Below are positions 54,209-62,429 of a DNA stretch of 64,000 bases, one piece after another. The stretch comes from an uncultured Bacteroides sp. (GTDB taxonomy: Bacteria; Bacteroidota; Bacteroidia; Bacteroidales; Bacteroidaceae). The DNA lies in the NCBI RefSeq assembly GCF_959029255.1, contig NZ_CAUFUE010000009.1:62001-126000 (forward strand). The letters run 5' to 3'. Position numbers and translations under genes: made by a program. Every line of letters begins with the position of its first letter. Within the stretch, counting starts at the first letter, position 1. The notes under the pieces are model-generated. The model saw only the letters and a list, made by a program, of their open reading frames with translations, did not search any database and was not told the origin of the DNA.

Positions 54209-55765
54209 ATGAAAAAAAATAGTTTATTATATATAGCGATAGGCTCTGTCATGACATTTACGTCATGTAGCGATTTCTTAGATACAATGCCGGATAACAG
54301 AGCGGAGATTGATACGGAAAGCAAAGTGACCTCTTTGTTGGTATCTGCCTATCCAGGCAATACGGATGTGGTATTAACTGAAATGGCCTCGGATAACGCG
54401 ATGGATAACGGTGTCAAATTTACAGTGGAAAGCGAGGAGCAGGAAGACGCTTATTTGTGGAAAGATATAACCGGAACCAATAATGATTCTCCTAAAAGCT
54501 ATTGGGATGCCTGTTATGCCGCTATTTCCGCGGCGAACCATGCCTTGGCCGCAATTGAGGAAATGGGAAATCCTGCGAGCCTGGCTCCTCAAAGAGGAGA
54601 GGCTCTAATCTGTCGTGCATACGGTCATTTTGCCTTGGCTAATGTATTCTGCCTGCCTTATAATCCTGAGACCGCAGATGGGGATATGGGTATTCCTTAT
54701 TCAGAAGCGCCCGAAACGGAAGTTGCTCCGGAATATGAAAGAGGTACAATGAAAGAATTGTATGAGAAAATTAATGCAGATATCGAAGCGGGGCTTCCGT
54801 TGATTGACGATGAAATCTATACTGTGCCTAAATATCATTTCAACAAAAAAGCAGCCCATGCTTTTGCAGCGCGTTTTAATCTATATTATCATAATTATGA
54901 CAAGGTTATTCAGTATGCGAATGTTGTATTGGGAAGTGTACCTGCCAAAATGATGAAAAACTGGAACAAGATTGTAATGCAAACGGCTTCTAACTGGAAC
55001 ACCCGTGTCGATTTGTATATTTCTGCCAGCGAGACCGCCAACTTACTGTTATTGCCGGTGACCTCTTCTTGGGGGTATTGGGGTGGTCCTTATAATCTTG
55101 GACGCAGATATGGTCATTCACAAGATATCTGCAAAAACGAAACCGGACGTGTTACCGGCATGTGGGGAGCATACGCAAATTTACTGCCCTTTAAAAACAT
55201 GTGGGGATTTGACGAGAAACTTGCCGTAACGAAAATCGGCGGATACTTCTATTATACGGATAAAGTGAATGGGATTGGATATCGCAAGAATGTAATCCTG
55301 GCATTCAGTGCAGATGAGACCTTACTTTGCCGCGCCGAAGCTTACGCTCTGAAAGGAGAAGCTTTCTTGGATAAAGCTACGGAAGATATCAATATTTGGT
55401 TGGCATCTCATACGTTAGGAGGTTTGCAGGTAACAACTCAAAAAATCGTCGATTATTATGGTAACATAAAATGCATGCCGCTAGACAATAGTACACGTAC
55501 TGTGAAAAAAGAACTTAATCCACGTGGATTTACAGTGACAGAAGGTGCGCAAAAAGAAATGATTCAATGCATCCTTCACTTACGTCGAATAGAAACCATG
55601 CATGAAGGATTGCGCTGGCAAGATATCAAACGTTATGGTATAGAAATATCTCATAATCGTGATGGATTGGTCAATGATGTATTAACAGTGGACGACCCGC
55701 GTCGTGCCATGCAATTACCGCAAGATGTGATCAATGCAGGTTTAAAGGCTAACCCAAGAAACTAA
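54209..55765 (+). CDS. SusD-family lipoprotein of the active cassette
   Basis: SusD/RagB lipoprotein, 518 aa, signal KNSLLYIAIGSVMTFTSC (lipobox Cys 20) then SDFLDTMPDNRAEID, a typical SusD start. Landmarks: RGEALICRAYGHFALANVFCLPYNP, LLCRAEAYALKGE and LHLRRIETMHEGLRWQDIKRYG. It starts 20 bp after the active susC. With the following two genes it forms the cassette I predict to be expressed in this genome orientation. Confidence 0.92.
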   Translation: MKKNSLLYIAIGSVMTFTSCSDFLDTMPDNRAEIDTESKVTSLLVSAYPGNTDVVLTEMASDNAMDNGVKFTVESEEQEDAYLWKDITGTNNDSPKSYWDACYAAISAANHALAAIEEMGNPASLAPQRGEALICRAYGHFALANVFCLPYNPETADGDMGIPYSEAPETEVAPEYERGTMKELYEKINADIEAGLPLIDDEIYTVPKYHFNKKAAHAFAARFNLYYHNYDKVIQYANVVLGSVPAKMMKNWNKIVMQTASNWNTRVDLYISASETANLLLLPVTSSWGYWGGPYNLGRRYGHSQDICKNETGRVTGMWGAYANLLPFKNMWGFDEKLAVTKIGGYFYYTDKVNGIGYRKNVILAFSADETLLCRAEAYALKGEAFLDKATEDINIWLASHTLGGLQVTTQKIVDYYGNIKCMPLDNSTRTVKKELNPRGFTVTEGAQKEMIQCILHLRRIETMHEGLRWQDIKRYGIEISHNRDGLVNDVLTVDDPRRAMQLPQDVINAGLKANPRN

Positions 55766-55779
55766 AAAAATAAAGACGT

Positions 55780-56661
55780 ATGAATATGAAAAATATAAAA
55801 TGGTTATTTATTGCGCTTGCTACAGTCGCTTTGTGGTCTTGTAGCGAAGATGATTTAGATTCGAACAGTATCTTTGGACCGGATACGACAGTCCAGAATG
55901 AATTCGACACATGGCTTCTTAAGAACTATACAGAACCTTATAACATAGATTTTAAGTATCGTTTTGAAGATAAAGAAGCTGACGATAAGTATAATTTAGC
56001 GCCGGCTGATTATGACAAAGCGGTAGCATTGGCCAAGATGACAAAGTATCTTTGGATTGAATCATACGAAGAGTTGCTCGGTCCTGATTTCATTCGTACT
56101 TACTGTCCGAAGGTGATGCACTTGGTGGGTTCTCCCGCATACAACAGTCAGGGTTCTATCGTATTGGGTACGGCAGAAGGCGGTTTGAAGATTACATTAT
56201 ATAATGTAAACCAAATAGACCTTGACAATATCAATATTGATGAATTGAATTATTGGTATTTCAAGACCATGCATCATGAATTTGCGCACATTCTGCACCA
56301 GACCAAGAGCTATTCAACAGATTTTAATACAATTTCTGCTAGTAACTATCAATCAAGCAGCTGGGTAAATGTGACCGATCAGGAGGCTTTGAATATGGGA
56401 TTTATCTCTCCCTATGCAAGTTCCGAAACCCAAGAAGACTTTGTAGAAATCATAGCTATCTATGTAACTAATAGCGCTACATATTGGAATGCGTTAGTCG
56501 GTTCGGCCAGTGAAGAAGGACAAGATATGATAAACCAGAAACTCGCTTTAGTCAAAGAGTATCTGGCAAATACATGGGGCATTGACTTGGATGCTTTACG
56601 CGATATTGTACAACGCCGTTCGCAAGATATCTTAACAATGGATTTAACAACACTTAATTAA
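55780..56661 (+). CDS. substrate-import-associated zinc metallohydrolase lipoprotein (HExxH)
   Basis: Putative zinc peptidase at the cell surface, 293 aa. Lipoprotein signal IKWLFIALATVALWSC with an acidic start (SEDDLDS). The zinc motif is HHEFAHILHQ near residue 167, with a likely third ligand in the EDFVEIIAIY region about 50 residues later. I match it to the family named for its place beside SusCD pairs (LP_HExxH_w_tonB). Start: either the ATG at 55780 or the second ATG two codons on. It may trim a peptide or glycopeptide bound by SusD before import; the exact substrate is unknown. Confidence 0.85.
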   Translation: MNMKNIKWLFIALATVALWSCSEDDLDSNSIFGPDTTVQNEFDTWLLKNYTEPYNIDFKYRFEDKEADDKYNLAPADYDKAVALAKMTKYLWIESYEELLGPDFIRTYCPKVMHLVGSPAYNSQGSIVLGTAEGGLKITLYNVNQIDLDNINIDELNYWYFKTMHHEFAHILHQTKSYSTDFNTISASNYQSSSWVNVTDQEALNMGFISPYASSETQEDFVEIIAIYVTNSATYWNALVGSASEEGQDMINQKLALVKEYLANTWGIDLDALRDIVQRRSQDILTMDLTTLN

Positions 56662-57956
56662 TGAAGAATATGAAAAAGGCATATTATATTTTACTCTACT
56701 TGGTTGCTACGGTATTGACAACCGCATGTACCCATGAAGAAGAAGATTTGTTTGACAGTTCATCTGCCGCCCGCGCAGACGCTGCTGTAAAAGCTGACTT
56801 GGAAATACTGACAGGTGCCACTAACGGCTGGCTGATGGAATATTTTCCGGAAGCCCAGCAATCCTATGGCGGCTACAATGTTTTAGTAAAGTTCGGTACA
56901 GACGGAAAGGTCACTGTTGCCAGCGAATTATACAATGCTGATAATACTGCCACCAGTTTATATTCCGTAACACAAAGCGCAGGTGTAGTACTCTCATTCG
57001 ATACATATAATGATATATTCCATCTTTTCTCCGACCCTTCTGATCCGACAGGATTAGGCGGTAAAGGCAATGGAATGGAAGGGGATTATGATTTTCTGAT
57101 ATTAGAAGCAACAGCTGAGAAAATCTTACTCAAGGGGAAGAAGTCCGGAGGACTGGCCACTTTGACTCCAATGTCAAGCAATTGGAAAGAATATATCTCA
57201 GAGATACAAGACGCGTCTTCAACCATGTCATTTAAAAAATTCAATTTAGAGATGAACGGTCTGAGCATTCCCGTCACCGTATCTAATCGAATATTGACTT
57301 TCACGTATGAGGACGAAAATGGAGATAATAAATCTGTTACAGCATCTTACATTGTCAATACAGCAGGCTATAAGTTTTATGAGCCAATTATTATTGCAGG
57401 AACCACGTTGAGCGGTTTCAACTTTGACGCGACAAACAGTTTGTTTACAGCGACAGACGATGAAAACGTTAAATTGGTGCCGGTAATTCCACCATTGAAT
57501 GAGCAATTTGTCACAGGAGATTGGTTCATTGCCTATAGTCAATTAGGTGCATTTGCGCAAAAATACTTCGCTTATTGCAAACAAAACTATTTAGACACAA
57601 CAATCGGCGAGGAACTTGTATATGCATTCATGGGTTCAGCCTTATACGGTAGTTTTGGTTTCAACTTTAACAGTAGTGGTTATACCGGGTTGTTGGGATA
57701 CGCCTATGAACTGATTGGGGAAAATCAAATAACCTTGCAGTTCAACATGAGTGGCGAAGGAGATGGTGTCTGGTATCATAACAATGCAGGATTCAACTAC
57801 TTATTGGTTCCATTTGGTTATAATACACCGCGAACCTTTACATTGACTACCGACAATACGGCTGATCCTTCTTATATAACCCTGACAGAAGAGGCTAATC
57901 CGGACAACTCAATAACCCTATTTGCAAATCAGGTAAATTATCCATTTAATAATTAA
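56661..57956 (+). CDS. DUF4302-like lipoprotein of the active cassette
   Basis: 431-aa lipoprotein (KKAYYILLYLVATVLTTAC, lipobox Cys 23) with an acidic start (THEEEDLFDSSSAARADA). The early segment LTGATNGWLMEYFPEAQQSYGGYNVLVKF and the following beta-rich body fit DUF4302, which commonly sits next to the HExxH lipoprotein and a SusCD pair. The gene start overlaps the last base of the previous stop region, so the two are translationally coupled. Function unknown; probably surface binding. Confidence 0.75.
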   Translation: MKNMKKAYYILLYLVATVLTTACTHEEEDLFDSSSAARADAAVKADLEILTGATNGWLMEYFPEAQQSYGGYNVLVKFGTDGKVTVASELYNADNTATSLYSVTQSAGVVLSFDTYNDIFHLFSDPSDPTGLGGKGNGMEGDYDFLILEATAEKILLKGKKSGGLATLTPMSSNWKEYISEIQDASSTMSFKKFNLEMNGLSIPVTVSNRILTFTYEDENGDNKSVTASYIVNTAGYKFYEPIIIAGTTLSGFNFDATNSLFTATDDENVKLVPVIPPLNEQFVTGDWFIAYSQLGAFAQKYFAYCKQNYLDTTIGEELVYAFMGSALYGSFGFNFNSSGYTGLLGYAYELIGENQITLQFNMSGEGDGVWYHNNAGFNYLLVPFGYNTPRTFTLTTDNTADPSYITLTEEANPDNSITLFANQVNYPFNN

Positions 57957-57996
57957 CGACACCTTAAAAAACGCTTTTATAAATAAGAACGCTTTA

Positions 57997-58022
57997 TTAG
58001 CCGCCCACGTGTGGGCGGCTAA
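57997..58022. terminator. terminator of the active cassette
   Basis: TTAGCCGCCCAC (57997-58008) pairs perfectly with GTGGGCGGCTAA (58011-58022), a 12-bp GC-rich stem with a 2-base loop, followed by TTTTTATTT. It can also act on the marC gene from the other side. Confidence 0.9.
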
Positions 58023-58025
58023 TTT

Positions 58026-58679
58026 TTATTTACAAAATAAATATCCTTCTTTAATTATATCCACCAATATCGGTTTCATCCCACCCACGAAGCATTCCAC
58101 TGCTATCACCATCAATATAAGTCCCATCAAACGCATCATCACATTGTTACCGGTTTCACCTAGCACATTGACTAAACGGGTGGACGCTCTCAAAATCAAG
58201 AAAGTGATAAAATAGATGAGGGCGATTGTTCCAATCAGGACTCCTTTCATCTCCAGTGAATGAGCATCTTGCATCAATACTATAGCGTTTGCAATAGCAC
58301 CGGGGCCACACAACATCGGAATTCCCAAAGGAGTGATAGAAATATCATCCGCATAAGTCTTTATTTCTTCATCCTTTAGTTTCATCGGAGTATAACGAGC
58401 CTGCAACATATCGAAGCCAATCTTGAAGATAATAACTCCACCGGCTATACGAAAACCATTTGTCGATATTCCAAAAAACTTAAACAAGAACTGGCCGGCA
58501 AAGGTAAATACCATAATTGTGATGAAAGAAACCAGCGTGGCGCGACTGACGATGGAACGACGTTCTTTTTCCGTCATTCCCTGTGTCATTGTCAAAAAGA
58601 CAGGCATTGTGCCCAAAGGGTTTGTTAACGTAAAGAACGATGTAAAGCAGAGCAATGCAAAAGGGAAGATAGTTTCCAT
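58026..58679 (-). CDS. MarC family membrane protein
   Basis: Inner-membrane protein of the MarC/UPF0056 family; function not settled. 217 aa with six hydrophobic segments; FTLTNPLGTMPVFLTMTQGM near the start, AGGVIIFKIGFDML, and TPLGIPMLCGPGAIANAIVLM are family landmarks. A TACTTTTG box lies upstream on the minus strand (58719-58712). Marks the return to core genes beyond the shufflon. Confidence 0.9.
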   Translation of the reverse strand: METIFPFALLCFTSFFTLTNPLGTMPVFLTMTQGMTEKERRSIVSRATLVSFITIMVFTFAGQFLFKFFGISTNGFRIAGGVIIFKIGFDMLQARYTPMKLKDEEIKTYADDISITPLGIPMLCGPGAIANAIVLMQDAHSLEMKGVLIGTIALIYFITFLILRASTRLVNVLGETGNNVMMRLMGLILMVIAVECFVGGMKPILVDIIKEGYLFCK

Positions 58680-58711
58680 AGTGGTAGTTTTATACGTTTA
58701 TCGTTGGGGGA

Positions 58712-58719
58712 CAAAAGTA
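58712..58719 (-). promoter_or_regulatory. -7 element of the marC promoter
   Basis: TACTTTTG on the minus strand, 33 bp before the start. Confidence 0.5.
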
Positions 58720-58736
58720 CTACTAATCTACCAATG

Positions 58737-59429
58737 TCACAATAAATTCATCAATTCTTTCAAATCGGTTATCTGGTAAGTAGGAGTGAATGGAAGTTCT
58801 GAATCGCCGGATATATTATAAAAGACCTGATGCATACCTACCCCTGCCGCCCCAATTATATCGCTTTTCCAACTATCACCAATCATCAAAGAATCGCGCA
58901 ATTGAGACTGAGTAGCGGAAAGGGCAAAATGAAAAATCTCCGGCCAAGGTTTTAAAATGCCAATATCATCGGAAAGAACTATTTTCTTGAAATATTCGTC
59001 AATACCCGATGAGCGCATCTTATGCAGTTGCAATTCTTTGAAACCATTAGAAAGAATATACAAGTTGTATTTCGGAGCGAGATATTCCAATACCTCACGG
59101 GCATGCGGCATCAGTTTCCTTTTTGTGGGCATTGTAGAAAGGGCATCTTCTTCATACGCCTTCGCCAGAGCAGCATCTCCCGCCCCTACTCTTTCCAAGG
59201 GATAAAGATAACGTTGCCGATTCAACTCCTGCTTCGTAACTTTTCCGTCGGCATATTCAGCCCATAATTCTATGTTCCGACGTTCATAAAGTTCATAATA
59301 GTGTTCAAACGAATCAAAGAACCGGTCATATCCATACTTCTGATACATCTCCTCGTACGTATCGCGAGCATTCAGGGAAAAAGCCCAAAGAGTGTCATCT
59401 AAATCAAAAAAAAGATTTTTATAAGGCAT
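58737..59429 (-). CDS. HAD-family hydrolase, YjjG type
   Basis: Probable noncanonical-nucleotide 5'-phosphatase (YjjG-like). 230 aa. Motif I is FFDLDDTLWAF (D10, D12), motif II Ser is in LYILSNGF, motif III Lys is in the SDDIGILKPWPEIF stretch, motif IV is MIGDSWKSDIIGA. A helical cap lies between about 20 and 85. No signal peptide. Substrate not provable from sequence. Confidence 0.85.
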   Translation of the reverse strand: MPYKNLFFDLDDTLWAFSLNARDTYEEMYQKYGYDRFFDSFEHYYELYERRNIELWAEYADGKVTKQELNRQRYLYPLERVGAGDAALAKAYEEDALSTMPTKRKLMPHAREVLEYLAPKYNLYILSNGFKELQLHKMRSSGIDEYFKKIVLSDDIGILKPWPEIFHFALSATQSQLRDSLMIGDSWKSDIIGAAGVGMHQVFYNISGDSELPFTPTYQITDLKELMNLL

Positions 59430-59446
59430 AAGAATGAAACTAAAAA

Positions 59447-59494
59447 GACTGTTTCAAAAGCAACTTGACCGACAAGTCTACCTTTGAAACAGTC
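59447..59494 (-). terminator. terminator after the coiled-coil lipoprotein gene
   Basis: GACTGTTTCAAA (59447-59458) pairs perfectly with TTTGAAACAGTC (59483-59494); the loop can pair further. TTTTTAG follows on the minus strand. Confidence 0.85.
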
Positions 59495-59521
59495 CCAACA
59501 TATTATAATATCATTTCTAAA

Positions 59522-60400
59522 TTACTTCACCTGAATAACCAAATATCTGGATACACTCCAGAATTCTTTAGGATTGGTAATCTTTAAAATAAGCTGTCCC
59601 TTATCATCTTTTTCCAAAGTATAGGAGCCAGCAGGATGAGTAGTCAGGATATCGGCATCCTTAGAATACAACTTGATTTCTTTTGTTGTACGGATATCTA
59701 CCTGCGTAAAGTAGTCCTTATTGATATCACCGTCTTTCAACACTTCACCCTTTTTGAAGAGACCTGATCCACTTAAAATCTTCTGGTCTTTGAGTTCCTT
59801 CTTTGTTCCGAATACAAACCAAGCAGTATTAAGCGCTTTGTCCTGCTCTGCAACTGTCTTTGACTTAGCCTCATTCTCGGCTGTCAATTCATCCTTTGCG
59901 GCAGTCAAACCGGTTACGGCAGCATCCAATTCCTGAATACGAATATTCTTGGAAGCCAGTTCTGCCTGCAATTCCTCAATGCGCTGAGTCTTTGCCGTCA
60001 ACTCTTGGGTGAGAGATTCTACCGCTTTCTTCAACTGTGCAGAGTTAGTCTTACTACTCTTCAACATAGATTGCAATTTGGCAATCTGCTCTTTATTTTC
60101 TTCCATCTGTTTACGGATGAACTCAATATCAGAGGCAATCTGTTGTTTAGCATTCAAAGAACCTTCTGCAACAGCACCACGTTGCAAATCCACACGGCTT
60201 TCTGCGGCATTGATTTGGCGGAATCCTTCAGAAATATCATTGAATGTACCCATCATTTCATCCAATTCAGCATTACGCTGAGTCAGTTCCATCAAAAGAG
60301 AATCATTTTCAGCCTTCAACTGGTCTTTACTTCCACCAGAGAAACTGTCACACGATGCCATTACGGCTGCACATACAATTAAAACTGCTAACTTTTTCAT
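59522..60400 (-). CDS. coiled-coil lipoprotein, function unknown
   Basis: 292 aa. Lipoprotein signal MKKLAVLIVCAAVMASC (Cys 17), then a long heptad-rich coiled coil (about 25-185: LKAENDSLLMELTQRNAELDEMM..., VESLTQELTAKTQRIEELQAELASKNIRIQELDAAVTGL). A compact C-terminal domain follows (about 190-292, NTAWFVFGTKKELKDQKIL...). A conserved Bacteroidales envelope protein in my recollection, without a known role. Starts 34 bp after the rsmI stop. Confidence 0.75.
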   Translation of the reverse strand: MKKLAVLIVCAAVMASCDSFSGGSKDQLKAENDSLLMELTQRNAELDEMMGTFNDISEGFRQINAAESRVDLQRGAVAEGSLNAKQQIASDIEFIRKQMEENKEQIAKLQSMLKSSKTNSAQLKKAVESLTQELTAKTQRIEELQAELASKNIRIQELDAAVTGLTAAKDELTAENEAKSKTVAEQDKALNTAWFVFGTKKELKDQKILSGSGLFKKGEVLKDGDINKDYFTQVDIRTTKEIKLYSKDADILTTHPAGSYTLEKDDKGQLILKITNPKEFWSVSRYLVIQVK

Positions 60401-60434
60401 ACGTTTTTGTTTTACGTTTTGTTAATGAAGTTAT

Positions 60435-61109
60435 TTAATCGTCTATTCCTTCTACTACAATCACTATCTCACCACGCGGTTCATTAGCGGTGAAATGTTC
60501 AATCAGTTCTGTAAGAGTACCCCGTACCGTTTCTTCATGCACTTTAGATATCTCACGAGAGACCGTTGCCTGGCGTTCCGCACCAAAATACTCTGCAAAC
60601 TGCGTAAGTGCCTTGACCAGCCGATGAGGGGATTCATAAAACACCATTGTCCGGTTTTCTTCCGCCAATGCTTTCAGTCGCGTCATACGACCTTTTTTCT
60701 GTGGTAGGAAACCTTCAAAACAAAATTTCTCATTCGGCAGTCCCGATGCTACCAACGCCGGAACAAATGCAGTGGCTCCCGGCAAACATTGTACCTCAAT
60801 ACCGTTACGGACACATTCGCGAACCACCAAAAAACCCGGGTCTGAAATGCCCGGCGTACCGGCATCGGATATCAACGCTACGGTTTCACCTCCTTTTATT
60901 CTATTAACAACGCTTTCCACCATTTTATGTTCATTAAATTTATGGTGAGATTGCATTGCATTCTTTATTTCAAAATGCTTCAATAGTATCCCAGAAGTAC
61001 GTGTATCTTCAGCTAAAATCAAATCGACTTCTTTCAATATGCGAATAGCACGAAATGTCATATCCTCCAAATTTCCTACCGGAGTAGGCACTACATAAAG
61101 TTTTCCCAT
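60435..61109 (-). CDS. rsmI: 16S rRNA (cytidine1402-2'-O)-methyltransferase
   Basis: Methylates the 2'-OH of C1402 in 16S rRNA using SAM. 224 aa, normal for the shorter Bacteroidetes form. Signature segments: LYVVPTPVGNLEDMTFRAIRILKEVDLILAEDTRTS, ALISDAGTPGISDPGFLVVREC, QCLPGATAFVPALVASGLP and FYESPHRLVKAL. The next gene upstream ends 10 bp before its start, so the two may share a transcript. Confidence 0.95.
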   Translation of the reverse strand: MGKLYVVPTPVGNLEDMTFRAIRILKEVDLILAEDTRTSGILLKHFEIKNAMQSHHKFNEHKMVESVVNRIKGGETVALISDAGTPGISDPGFLVVRECVRNGIEVQCLPGATAFVPALVASGLPNEKFCFEGFLPQKKGRMTRLKALAEENRTMVFYESPHRLVKALTQFAEYFGAERQATVSREISKVHEETVRGTLTELIEHFTANEPRGEIVIVVEGIDD

Positions 61110-61119
61110 ACTTGCTATT

Positions 61120-61695
61120 TTAATTGAAATATTTCCTGAGAAGTTCTATAAAATCAAGTGCAGCCTCATTTTCTTCATCAGGATGAACGATTGAATTAAA
61201 TATATCCAAAGCTTTCTCCAAAGAAGCAGCTTCGCCCAGTTCCCGCACAACTTCATTCATCCGTGTAGCATCTCCATTGAATAATTCGCGAGTAAAACGA
61301 AAAGAATCGTTCAGGCTAATGGCATGGCGCAAGTCTGTAGCAGGTTTTATACGCTCTGCCAAAATCGGTGCAGCAACAGTTACGACATTTGCAACGGTTT
61401 CAGAATTGAGTGATACTTCAATTTCAGTCTGTTCCTCAACAACAGCCTTTTGTTCGGGGACCGATACAGATTCTACGACAGGAGCATCCGGCGCAACAAA
61501 AGCATCCGAAACAGCAGGAGTAATACCAAAAGTCTCATCAAGCTGCTTAGCCAAAACCTCTAACCGCTCCTGCATCTGATGGATATTTCGCTTGGCCACT
61601 ATCTGCAAAACGGGATTAGCATCAGTAGAAATAGCTTGCATCAAGCATTTCAGTTCCTGAATGTCCAACTCGATATCATTTAATAACGTTTGCAT
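61120..61695 (-). CDS. conserved hypothetical cytoplasmic protein
   Basis: I do not recognise a function. The frame opens at 61797, but the upstream 34 residues are hydrophobic nonsense overlapping the tdk promoter; ATG 61695 (MQTLLNDIELDIQEL) gives 191 aa and follows a -7 box TACATTTG (61731-61724, minus strand). Helical N-terminus, a low-complexity Val/Glu/Ala linker (about 70-125), and a helical C-terminus, LRHAISLNDSFRFTRELFNGD...LEKALDIFN. Divergent from tdk and probably cotranscribed with rsmI. Confidence 0.7.
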   Translation of the reverse strand: MQTLLNDIELDIQELKCLMQAISTDANPVLQIVAKRNIHQMQERLEVLAKQLDETFGITPAVSDAFVAPDAPVVESVSVPEQKAVVEEQTEIEVSLNSETVANVVTVAAPILAERIKPATDLRHAISLNDSFRFTRELFNGDATRMNEVVRELGEAASLEKALDIFNSIVHPDEENEAALDFIELLRKYFN

Positions 61696-61723
61696 ATCCT
61701 TTACTCTGTCCGTATTAACGGCA

Positions 61724-61731
61724 CAAATGTA
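61724..61731 (-). promoter_or_regulatory. -7 element of the minus-strand gene at 61695
   Basis: TACATTTG on the minus strand matches TAnnTTTG, 29 bp before the chosen ATG; supports that start. Confidence 0.55.
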
Positions 61732-61773
61732 GAAATAAATAATGAAATAATATCGGGAAGCAAACAAAATGAT

Positions 61774-61781
61774 TACTTTTG
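61774..61781 (+). promoter_or_regulatory. -7 element of the tdk promoter
   Basis: TACTTTTG matches TAnnTTTG, 25 bp before the tdk ATG at 61806. It overlaps a longer open frame start at 61779, which argues against that start. Confidence 0.55.
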
Positions 61782-61805
61782 CGATTAAATATAACACTTA
61801 AAAAC

Positions 61806-62411
61806 ATGGTATTATTCTCGGAAGATCACATACAGGAAACCAAACGCAGAGGAAGAATTGAAGTGATTTGCGGCTCTATGTTCTCAGGAAAAACAGAAGA
61901 ACTGATACGTCGCCTGAAACGTGCAAAATTCGCCAAACAACGTGTAGAAATATATAAGCCCGCCATAGACACTCGTTATTCAGAGGCCGATGTAGTGTCC
62001 CACGACAGCCATTCCATTGCTTCCACTCCTATAGATTCATCAGCAAGCATCTTGTTGTTTACTTCCGAAATAGATGTAGTGGGCATCGACGAAGCGCAAT
62101 TCTTTGACAGTGGCTTGATTGATGTTTGCAACCAGCTTGCCAACAATGGCATACGCGTCATCGTGGCAGGACTGGATATGGACTTCCGTGGTATGCCTTT
62201 CGGCCCTATGCCGGGATTGTGCGCCATCGCCGACGAGGTATCCAAAGTGCATGCCATCTGTGTGAAATGCGGACAATTAGCCTCTTTCTCCCACCGTACC
62301 GTAAAGAACGATAAACAAGTATTACTGGGAGAAACCGCAGAATACGAACCACTGTGCAGAACGTGCTATCAACAAGCGATTAAAGAAGACCTCAAGATGG
62401 TCAATAAATAA
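61806..62411 (+). CDS. tdk: thymidine kinase
   Basis: Phosphorylates thymidine in pyrimidine salvage; type II tetrameric kinase. 201 aa from ATG 61806 (MVLFSEDHIQ); the frame is open nine codons earlier, but that would begin inside the promoter. Walker A CGSMFSGKTEELIRRL, VVGIDEAQFFD with the lid, the lasso RVIVAGLDMDFRGMPFGPMP, and zinc Cys pairs (CVKCGQ and CRTC) are all present. In Bacteroides genetics this gene is the usual FUdR counter-selection locus. Followed after 18 bp by a permease. Confidence 0.95.
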   Translation: MVLFSEDHIQETKRRGRIEVICGSMFSGKTEELIRRLKRAKFAKQRVEIYKPAIDTRYSEADVVSHDSHSIASTPIDSSASILLFTSEIDVVGIDEAQFFDSGLIDVCNQLANNGIRVIVAGLDMDFRGMPFGPMPGLCAIADEVSKVHAICVKCGQLASFSHRTVKNDKQVLLGETAEYEPLCRTCYQQAIKEDLKMVNK

Positions 62412-62429
62412 TAACTAAATCAAAAAATC

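Noticed and set aside
61696..61797. 34-residue hydrophobic N-terminal extension of the gene ending at 61120
   Set aside because: It would begin within the tdk promoter and -7 box region and would place a membrane helix on a cytoplasmic-looking protein; the -7 box at 61724-61731 supports the later start.
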